Positions 6,249-11,679 of a DNA stretch of 11,679 nucleotides are shown here, piece by piece. Origin of the DNA: JABWBR01 sp036741235 (GTDB taxonomy: Bacteria; Bacteroidota; Bacteroidia; Chitinophagales; Saprospiraceae); the NCBI GenBank assembly GCA_036741235.1, contig DAINSQ010000145.1, forward strand, positions 1 through 11,679, given 5' to 3'. A program made the translations under genes and the position numbers. The stretch's first letter is position 1. Each line of letters begins with the position of its first letter. The notes beneath the pieces were generated by a model. It did no database searches. It had not been told where the DNA came from and was given only the letters and a program-made list of their open reading frames with translations.

Positions 6249-6758
6249 CTACTCCCCCCTTAGCGCCGCCGGGTTCTCCAAATACTGTTGTTCGCGTTCG
6301 GGGGTGTAGCCGAAGGCTACGTGGGGGAGGAGGCGGCTCAGGGTGTGCGATACCAGTTTGAGCCGGCGGGCGGGCAGGCTCAGCACGTGTTCGCTGCCGT
6401 CGTCGAGGCGGACGTGGATGTCGCCCCGGTTAAAGATGTTGAGCCCGAAGGGCATGACGGCCATATTGACGGTGTATACCCATACAATGCGCTGGGGGTG
6501 GTAGAGCAGGGTGCGCACCAGCGGATGTTGTTCGAGTCGCCAGATGCGCAGGGCGCCGTAAAGCCATTGCAGGCCCAGTACCAGCAGCGCCAGGGCGATG
6601 ACCGCCAGCACCGGCTGCTGTTGAAAAAAAAACCAACCCAGCGTTATGCCTATGCCGAGCATGGTGAGCGCCGCAATCATTTGCATGCGACTCTCCCGCA
6701 GGGCCGCTACAAACAACGCCTGCATGCCCGGATGCCGGTATAGCGATGGGTTGGTCAC
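6249..6758 (-). CDS. Small membrane protein of unknown function, two TM segments
   Basis: I do not recognise a named family for this 169-residue protein. The N-terminal 25 residues are polar. Two hydrophobic segments follow at about 26-45 (MQMIAALTMLGIGITLGWFF) and 49-69 (PVLAVIALALLVLGLQWLYG), separated by QQQ. They are probably a membrane hairpin with both ends on the same side. The remaining 100 residues contain a soluble, beta-rich stretch (IVWVYTVNMAVMPFGLNIF, then DIHVRLDDGSEHVLSL) that could be a PH-like fold. The start used is GTG at 6758; ATG at 6725 (residue 12) is a plausible alternative. It lies 122 bases after the GH30 stop on the same strand, with six tandem 10-bp units directly upstream. 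GC-rich throughout. Confidence 0.75.
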   Translation of the reverse strand: MTNPSLYRHPGMQALFVAALRESRMQMIAALTMLGIGITLGWFFFQQQPVLAVIALALLVLGLQWLYGALRIWRLEQHPLVRTLLYHPQRIVWVYTVNMAVMPFGLNIFNRGDIHVRLDDGSEHVLSLPARRLKLVSHTLSRLLPHVAFGYTPEREQQYLENPAALRGE

Positions 6759-6760
6759 GA

Positions 6761-6820
6761 ATGATTGTTTATGATTGTTTATGAGGGTTTATGATTGTTT
6801 ATGAGGGTTTATGAGGGTTT
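6761..6820. repeat. tandem repeat, six 10-bp units
   Basis: Six consecutive 10-base units occupy the space just before the start of the small membrane protein gene. Two variants alternate, A = ATGATTGTTT and B = ATGAGGGTTT, in the order A A B A B B on the plus strand. The array ends two bases upstream of the GTG start. A related AGGGTTTAG (6814-6822) is mirrored by CTAAACCCT at 6852-6860. The unit length equals about one turn of the DNA helix. Confidence 0.95.
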
Positions 6821-6880
6821 AGCGATTGGGGTTAGCGAAACTGCGAATGCACTAAACCCTACCGCTAAACATTTACAATC

Positions 6881-8335
6881 TTATTTCACCACCAGCGTCT
6901 GGATAGAATGCGGCAGGCTTGTCACTTCTGCGGCCTTGCCGGCTATCCACAGGCGGTAGGGAATTTGTTCGTTACCCTGGTTCATCACTATAACTACAAT
7001 CTGCCCGTCGGGGTTTAAAAAAGCGGTAGTCAGCAGGTGTCCGCGGCTGGTGGAGCTGACGATGCGCCTGGCGCCCGGCTTGATAAACCTGGAGAAGTGG
7101 CCGATGTAGTAAAACGAGTTCATGTAGTACAGCTTGCCCGATTGGGTATCGGCGTGCAGGGGGGCAAAGCAGAAGTTGCCCACGTGGTTGGGGCCGCCGC
7201 GTTCGTCGAGCAGGATATTCCAGTCGGTCCAGCCCACGACGCCGTTGTTAAAGTCGTTGATCATGGCGCGTCCGTAGTCTTCGCCCCATTTCCAGTCGTT
7301 GATCTGCGACATGTTGAAGCGTTCGACGCAGCCCTCGGTAAAGATGAGGTTGGTCTTGGGGAAAGACTCCGAAACGCGTCTGACGTTGTCGAAAATCTCG
7401 CCGCCGCCGGTCCAGTCCTCATACCAGTGGAAGCCGATGCCCCACACGTATTTGGCGGCAGCGGGGTCGCTCAGAATGGTACTGGCGCGCTGGTAGAGCA
7501 GGTCGCGATTGTGGTCCCAGGCGATCAGTTTTTTGTTTTTCATTCCCGATTTGTGGAGCGTGGGGCCGAGGTATTTTTTGATAAAATCGCGTTCTTCTTC
7601 GGCGGTAAAGATGCAGGACTCCCAGGTTTGTTTGGCCATGGGTTCGTTTTGCACGCTGAGGCCCCACACGGGGATGCCTGCTTTTTCGAGGGCGTTGATG
7701 TATTTCACATAATAATTGGCCCAGCTCTGGAAAAACTCCGGTTTGAGCTTGCCGCCCTGCAGCATGTTGTTATTGTCTTTCATCCAGGCCGGGGGGCTCC
7801 AGGGGCTCACGTAGAGGGGGATGTTGCCGCCGGCTGTGGCAATGGCTTGTTTGATAAACGGGACGCGGTATTTTTCGTCGTGGGCGATGCTAAACGACTT
7901 CAGTTCGGCGTCGCCTTCATTGACGTAAGTATAGCTGCCGCTCGAAAAATCGCAACTGTGGATATTGGTGCGCAGGAGCGAATAGCCGATGCCTTTTTCT
8001 TTATCGAAATACTGTTGCAGCACCTCCTGTTGTTTGTCTTTGGGCAATTTGGCGAAGGTTTCCGCTGCCGCGTCGGTGATAGCCCCGCCGATGCCCAGGA
8101 AAGTCTGGAACTTCTTTGTCGGGTCCACAAAAATGCAAGGTTGCGTTTCGAGCGGCTGCCCGAAGTCGCTGAACTGCACATTAGCGGTATTGGCGATGCG
8201 GTAGTCTGTACCGCCGGCGGTGGTATATACTGCGATTTGTTTGCCATTCATATCCGGTGTACGTATTACATTGGACATAGGTAGCGAAAAAGCGAGCAAT
8301 AAAGCCATGCTTGATAGAAAGATTAGCTTGTTCAT
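6881..8335 (-). CDS. Secreted glycoside hydrolase family 30 (glucosylceramidase-like)
   Basis: This 484-residue enzyme of family GH30 is a retaining beta-glycosidase. Related proteins act on glucosylceramide, beta-1,6-glucans or similar beta-linked glucosides; the substrate here cannot be fixed by eye. A signal peptide is clear (MNKLIFLSSMALLLAFSLPM). The family start is seen in FQTFLGIGGAITDAAA (76-91) and LLRTNIHSCDFSSGSYTY (120-137). YVSPWSPPAWMK follows at 175-186. The acid/base is E231 in GLSVQNEP and the nucleophile E334 in LIFTEGCVE, both present. A C-terminal beta-sandwich part ends with SIQTLVVK. It lies 57 bases after the DUF5686 gene on the same strand, with an 8-bp-arm hairpin just before its ATG. 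Confidence 0.94.
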   Translation of the reverse strand: MNKLIFLSSMALLLAFSLPMSNVIRTPDMNGKQIAVYTTAGGTDYRIANTANVQFSDFGQPLETQPCIFVDPTKKFQTFLGIGGAITDAAAETFAKLPKDKQQEVLQQYFDKEKGIGYSLLRTNIHSCDFSSGSYTYVNEGDAELKSFSIAHDEKYRVPFIKQAIATAGGNIPLYVSPWSPPAWMKDNNNMLQGGKLKPEFFQSWANYYVKYINALEKAGIPVWGLSVQNEPMAKQTWESCIFTAEEERDFIKKYLGPTLHKSGMKNKKLIAWDHNRDLLYQRASTILSDPAAAKYVWGIGFHWYEDWTGGGEIFDNVRRVSESFPKTNLIFTEGCVERFNMSQINDWKWGEDYGRAMINDFNNGVVGWTDWNILLDERGGPNHVGNFCFAPLHADTQSGKLYYMNSFYYIGHFSRFIKPGARRIVSSTSRGHLLTTAFLNPDGQIVVIVMNQGNEQIPYRLWIAGKAAEVTSLPHSIQTLVVK

Positions 8336-8342
8336 GATGGTT

Positions 8343-8368
8343 ACTGTATGTGTGAAAAATCATACAGT
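8343..8368 (-). promoter_or_regulatory. inverted repeat just upstream of the GH30 start
   Basis: ACTGTATG (8343-8350) and CATACAGT (8361-8368) are perfect inverted copies with a 10-base spacer. The nearer arm ends 7 bases before the GH30 ATG. As RNA it would place a stem over the ribosome-loading region; as DNA it could be a dimeric regulator site. Function is inferred. Confidence 0.5.
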
Positions 8369-8378
8369 GAAAATACGA

Positions 8379-8391
8379 AACCGCAGCGGTT
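8379..8391 (-). terminator. small hairpin after the DUF5686 stop, weak terminator candidate
   Basis: AACCGC and GCGGTT form a tight stem starting one base beyond the TAG stop (8393-8395) of the DUF5686 gene. The minus-strand bases that follow are only moderately T-rich, so partial read-through into the GH30 gene is likely if it works at all. Confidence 0.3.
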
Positions 8392-8392
8392 G

Positions 8393-10906
8393 CTAAAAAT
8401 AAAAATACATACCTGCGATAATGCTAAAGCGGCTGGCCTGGGGATTATCGAGGTAATTGAGGCGCCACACGGCGTCGATGCGGATAAACTTGAAGATGTT
8501 TTCGATACCCACGCCGGCTTCCATGTAGGGGTATCTGGAAGGCGCCCGGAAGCCGTTGTACGTATTTTCATCCGTCGGGAAGTAGGCGTTGAGGCGGTTG
8601 GCGGCCAGGTTTTTTTCAGAAATCGAGCCGATTAATGCTTTGAAAGTAAACACATTGCGCCATTTTAGTTTGCGCAATAGGGGGATTTTATTAAAAAGGA
8701 ACCCATCGTCGTGGTGTTCCAGGATCAGGCTGGCGTAGGTATCGCTGGCAAACTCGTAGCGGTTCATCGTGTTAAAGATGCCGCGGGTCATAAAATAGGC
8801 TTCATTGCCGGGGTGGACCTCCATCAGCAGGAAGGGCACTGTGCCGAACACCTTGCCGGCTTTAAAGCGGTAGGCCAGCCAGCCGATGGGGTTGATATTG
8901 ACGTAGTGGCGGTAGTACAGCGAAACTTTGTGAAAATTATAATCGCCGCCAAACAGTCCATTGATGCCCATCGTGTATTGCAATTCGATGATGGGGTGTT
9001 CGGTGCCGATGCTGACGCGTTCGAAGTCGCCTTCCAGGAATTCCTCTTTGAGGGCAAAGCGGGTTTTGAAGATCAGCTCGGTAGCATTGATGGTAGTATC
9101 TACCCGTTCGGGGGCATTGGGGTTGTTGAGGTAAGCGTAGTTAAAGCCGCCGCCTTCGGGGGTAATGCCGCCGTAGGGGTCCATGGTGCGGTGTAGCAGG
9201 GTAACGCGATTGGAAAAGCCGTTTTTCCAGTAGCGTTCGTAGAAAAGTTTGGTTTCTTGAACGTCGATCAGCTTCATGATAATATCCCTGCGCAGGAAGC
9301 CCGAGAAGAGGTCGCCTTCCAGGAATTCCTCGCTATTTTCACTATTGAGGCTGATATCGCGGCGGTGTGCGGCGCCGACGGCCACGCGGGGGCGGCGGCT
9401 GAGCAGCCAGAGTACCTCGCCGCTGTATTTCCAGCGTTCGTCTTTTAGTCCGTAGGCCAGCGAGCCGCTTAGGCGCAGGTTTTTATTGAAGCCGGTATTG
9501 GTGCGCGCGCCGAGGCGGAAGCGGTTGCCTTCAACGAGGTTGTAGCTGTACATCATCGAATAGGGGCCGAATTCGAAATTGCCCCATTCGAAATACCCCT
9601 GAAAGAGGGTTTCAAACACCTGCACATACGTTTTGTAAATCGGCACCTTCTGGATGCTGTCGATCATTGCGTATACCGCCGCCTCGGTTTTGGTGAGCTG
9701 CTCGTGGCGGGCCTCCTGCCAGAACGCCTCGTCGCGTTTGAGCAACTCTTGCTCGTAATATTCGGAGTCGTTTTCGCGGTAGTAACTTCGGGTGTCAGGT
9801 TGGTTGAGGCGGTAATCGCGTATGGATTCCGTTCGTCGGCCTATCATGGCCGGGGCGTTTTCGGTGGGAGAAAAATCGACCACCATTTTTTGCTTCACCG
9901 GCAGCCAGCGTTTTTCGATGTAGTCGAACTCCTGGTAAATAATAATCCGGCGCACCAGGTTGATATTCACATCGGGGCTCATGCGCATATTCACGCGCTG
10001 GACGGCGAAAGTGGTATCCGCCACCCAAAAATCACCGTAGAAGGTAGTTTCCTGTTTGCGCTTGGGTTTGAATTTGAGTTTATAACTCCACTGCCCGTTG
10101 ATATAGGTACTGTCGATGATGTAATACTCGTAATAACTCAGTCCGGCATTGGCAAAGGGGCTGATAAAGCCTTTTTCGAGCACATAGATCCAGTTGTCGT
10201 AAATGCTGAACGGCGCGTGGATTTTTTTAATAAACTCGATAATCGTCTCATTATCTGTACCGGAGGTGCGCTGGGCGCGCAGCACATTTTTGGCCTGGCC
10301 TTCGCCTTGTACGTAATAGACGTCCTGCAATAATTCATTGATATACACCGGCAGGAAGGGTTTTTCATCGGAAGTGCTGTCGATATTTTCAAAAACAAAC
10401 TCAAAGGGTTTCATGAGTTTGCTTTGTTTCACTTTATCGGGAATATTTTCCAGGTCGACTTCCACTTTGGCGTAGCTTTCGTATTGGTAGGTATTGTTGC
10501 TTTGGAGGCTGTTCTTATCTTTATTTTTAATAATATTACGTACGATCGCGTTGGCGGGGTTTTCGCCGGCGATGACTACCACTTCGGAGAGGGTATATTC
10601 TGAAGATTTAAGCTGAAAATCAATTGTTTGCTCGGATTCCCGCGAAAGCGGTTTGTGAGCGGTGGTATAGCCGATAGCGGAGGCCGACAACTGTGGCGCC
10701 CATTGTTTGAGCGTAATTTCGAAATAGCCGTCTAGGTCAGAAGAAACCCCTAGAGTAGTGCCATCGACAAAAACATTACAAAAAGGTAGTCCTTCTTTAG
10801 TATCGGCATCGATTACCCGGCCTTTGACGACAAAGGTAGTTTGCGACCAGGCCGTAGCGAAGGCAAACAGGGTAAAAAACAGGATCAGACCAATACTTTT
10901 AGGCAT
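8393..10906 (-). CDS. DUF5686 / carboxypeptidase-regulatory-like domain outer membrane protein
   Basis: This 837-residue protein is of a kind widespread in Bacteroidota. A signal peptide (MPKSIGLILFFTLFAFATAWS) is followed by a carboxypeptidase-regulatory-like beta domain at about residues 24-115 (VVKGRVIDADTKEGLPFCNV, then SDLDGYFEI). LSEVVVIAGENPANAIVRNI leads into the long DUF5686 region. The C-terminal half has many alternating aromatic beta strands and the protein ends in MYFYF with a terminal F, as expected for an outer membrane beta-barrel. Its function is not established; the plug-like domain recalls TonB-dependent transport partners. The length fits the family. ATG 10906 is right because the signal peptide starts there. 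Its 5' leader carries three CTGAAA copies. The GH30 gene follows 57 bases downstream. Confidence 0.9.
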   Translation of the reverse strand: MPKSIGLILFFTLFAFATAWSQTTFVVKGRVIDADTKEGLPFCNVFVDGTTLGVSSDLDGYFEITLKQWAPQLSASAIGYTTAHKPLSRESEQTIDFQLKSSEYTLSEVVVIAGENPANAIVRNIIKNKDKNSLQSNNTYQYESYAKVEVDLENIPDKVKQSKLMKPFEFVFENIDSTSDEKPFLPVYINELLQDVYYVQGEGQAKNVLRAQRTSGTDNETIIEFIKKIHAPFSIYDNWIYVLEKGFISPFANAGLSYYEYYIIDSTYINGQWSYKLKFKPKRKQETTFYGDFWVADTTFAVQRVNMRMSPDVNINLVRRIIIYQEFDYIEKRWLPVKQKMVVDFSPTENAPAMIGRRTESIRDYRLNQPDTRSYYRENDSEYYEQELLKRDEAFWQEARHEQLTKTEAAVYAMIDSIQKVPIYKTYVQVFETLFQGYFEWGNFEFGPYSMMYSYNLVEGNRFRLGARTNTGFNKNLRLSGSLAYGLKDERWKYSGEVLWLLSRRPRVAVGAAHRRDISLNSENSEEFLEGDLFSGFLRRDIIMKLIDVQETKLFYERYWKNGFSNRVTLLHRTMDPYGGITPEGGGFNYAYLNNPNAPERVDTTINATELIFKTRFALKEEFLEGDFERVSIGTEHPIIELQYTMGINGLFGGDYNFHKVSLYYRHYVNINPIGWLAYRFKAGKVFGTVPFLLMEVHPGNEAYFMTRGIFNTMNRYEFASDTYASLILEHHDDGFLFNKIPLLRKLKWRNVFTFKALIGSISEKNLAANRLNAYFPTDENTYNGFRAPSRYPYMEAGVGIENIFKFIRIDAVWRLNYLDNPQASRFSIIAGMYFYF

Positions 10907-10914
10907 AGTTATCG

Positions 10915-10943
10915 TTTCAGATGGCTTTCAGCCATGGTTTCAG
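10915..10943 (-). repeat. three CTGAAA copies in the DUF5686 leader, with a small hairpin
   Basis: On the plus strand TTTCAG occurs at 10915-10920, 10926-10931 and 10938-10943, at 11- and 12-base intervals. On the minus strand this is CTGAAA three times, beginning 9 bases before the ATG. ATGGCT-TTC-AGCCAT (10921-10935) forms a 6-bp stem between and across two of them. It could be a phased regulator site or leader structure. Confidence 0.5.
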
Positions 10944-11098
10944 GCATTCAATAGACAATATTAACGAACAGAAAGGTTGTTTTGCTTAACGCAAATGTGT
11001 ATTCTGCCATTAAATTTTTCCTAAAATTGTGCAATGGCATCAAAATCAATGAGCCAAACGTCAATAATTTAAACGAAAAAAACACCATCGGGTCACCC

Positions 11099-11679
11099 AT
11101 GTTGTCGCCATTTTTAGACGAAACGGCCATAGAAGCCGGATGTGATGAAGCCGGGCGCGGATGTTTGGCGGGGCCGGTATTTGCGGCTGCGGTCATCCTT
11201 CCGCCTGGATTCAATCATGCTTTGCTGCGGGACTCCAAGCAGCTCGGCGAATCGCAGCGCGAGGCGGCCAGGTTGATCATTGAAGCCGAGGCCCTGGCCT
11301 GGGCCGTTGCCCGGGTAGACCCTGCCGAAATCGATCGCATCAATATCCTGCAGGCCTCTTTTGCCGCCATGCACCGCGCGCTCGACCAACTGCAACTGCG
11401 CCCTACCGCCTTGCTTATTGACGGCAACCGCTTTGTAGCCTACCAGGATATTCCGCACAGTTGCATCATCAAAGGCGACGGGCGTTATACGGCCATCGCC
11501 GCGGCTTCCATCCTGGCCAAAACCCATCGCGATGCCTATATGATGGATTTGCACCAGCAATACCCTCATTACAACTGGCAGGAAAATAAGGGCTACCCTA
11601 CCGCCGCCCACCGCGCCGCCATTGCGCAATACGGCGCCACGCCTCATCACCGGCGCAGTTTCCGGCTCTTGCCGGAGGT
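11099..11679 (+). CDS. rnhB: Ribonuclease HII (3' end cut by window)
   Basis: RNase HII removes RNA from RNA-DNA hybrids and incises at single ribonucleotides in DNA. The reading frame from ATG 11099 gives at least 193 residues and is still open at the window end, close to the family's usual length of about 200. The catalytic pair is D16-E17 in GCDEAGRGCLAGPV. The other acids are D108 in LLIDGNRF and D127 in IIKGDGRYTAIAAASILAK. NKGYPTAAHRAAI and HHRRSF complete the family pattern. It is divergent from the DUF5686 gene with 192 bases between starts. No strong Shine-Dalgarno is seen; the leader is A-rich, as is common in Bacteroidota. Confidence 0.96.
   Translation, partial: MLSPFLDETAIEAGCDEAGRGCLAGPVFAAAVILPPGFNHALLRDSKQLGESQREAARLIIEAEALAWAVARVDPAEIDRINILQASFAAMHRALDQLQLRPTALLIDGNRFVAYQDIPHSCIIKGDGRYTAIAAASILAKTHRDAYMMDLHQQYPHYNWQENKGYPTAAHRAAIAQYGATPHHRRSFRLLPE

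Noticed and set aside
6761..6820. 10-bp repeats as a CRISPR array
   Set aside because: Units are directly adjacent with no spacers and far too short; no cas genes are present.
7037..8284. 415-codon open frame on the plus strand opposite the GH30 gene
   Set aside because: It is a shadow of the GH30 gene, whose catalytic motifs and signal peptide are clear.
11114..11650. 178-codon minus-strand frame over rnhB
   Set aside because: The plus-strand frame carries the complete RNase HII motif set; the minus frame has none.

Overview
The window looks like chromosomal or metagenome-assembled DNA from a member of the Bacteroidota, possibly Saprospiria-like. That placement is inferred from three things: a DUF5686/carboxypeptidase-regulatory-like outer membrane protein, a VapB/VapC pair with Bacteroidota-type sequence, and a promoter of the TTTG-N20-TAnnTTTG kind. 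A 10-N run at 615-624 marks an assembly gap.

Layout. Positions 1-1108 (+) hold an AAA ATPase of the DUF4143 family. It is cut by the window start and by the gap, and has an in-frame stop just before its Walker A motif. hisS (2596-1133, -) runs toward it. From 2721 to 5672 lies a compact defence/stress cluster: an XRE-type antitoxin overlapping a VapC PIN ribonuclease (+), a lone MNT-type nucleotidyltransferase (+), and a convergent hipB-hipA pair (-). A stretch of about 580 bases without a convincing gene (5673-6248) follows, with a near-perfect 19-bp-arm inverted repeat and other possible RNA structures. Next come three minus-strand genes: a DUF5686 outer membrane protein (10906-8393), a secreted GH30 glycosidase (8335-6881) and a small two-TM membrane protein (6758-6249). 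Six tandem 10-bp units sit just before the last of these. rnhB (RNase HII) reads rightward from 11099 and is cut by the window end.

How the parts relate. hisS and rnhB are housekeeping genes. The GH30 enzyme and the DUF5686 protein fit envelope or polysaccharide biology and may be co-transcribed (57-nt gap). The region between hisS and the envelope genes behaves like an accessory island with three toxin-antitoxin-like modules. Its most unusual gene is the vapC partner, which appears to be an XRE DNA-binding domain fused to an entire VapB-like antitoxin. The AT-rich 3' end of hisS differs sharply in composition from the rest of hisS and may mark a recombination junction at the island edge. I found no completely novel multi-gene system. 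The best candidates for something undescribed are the fused antitoxin, the 5805-5858 hairpin region and the 10-bp repeat array.
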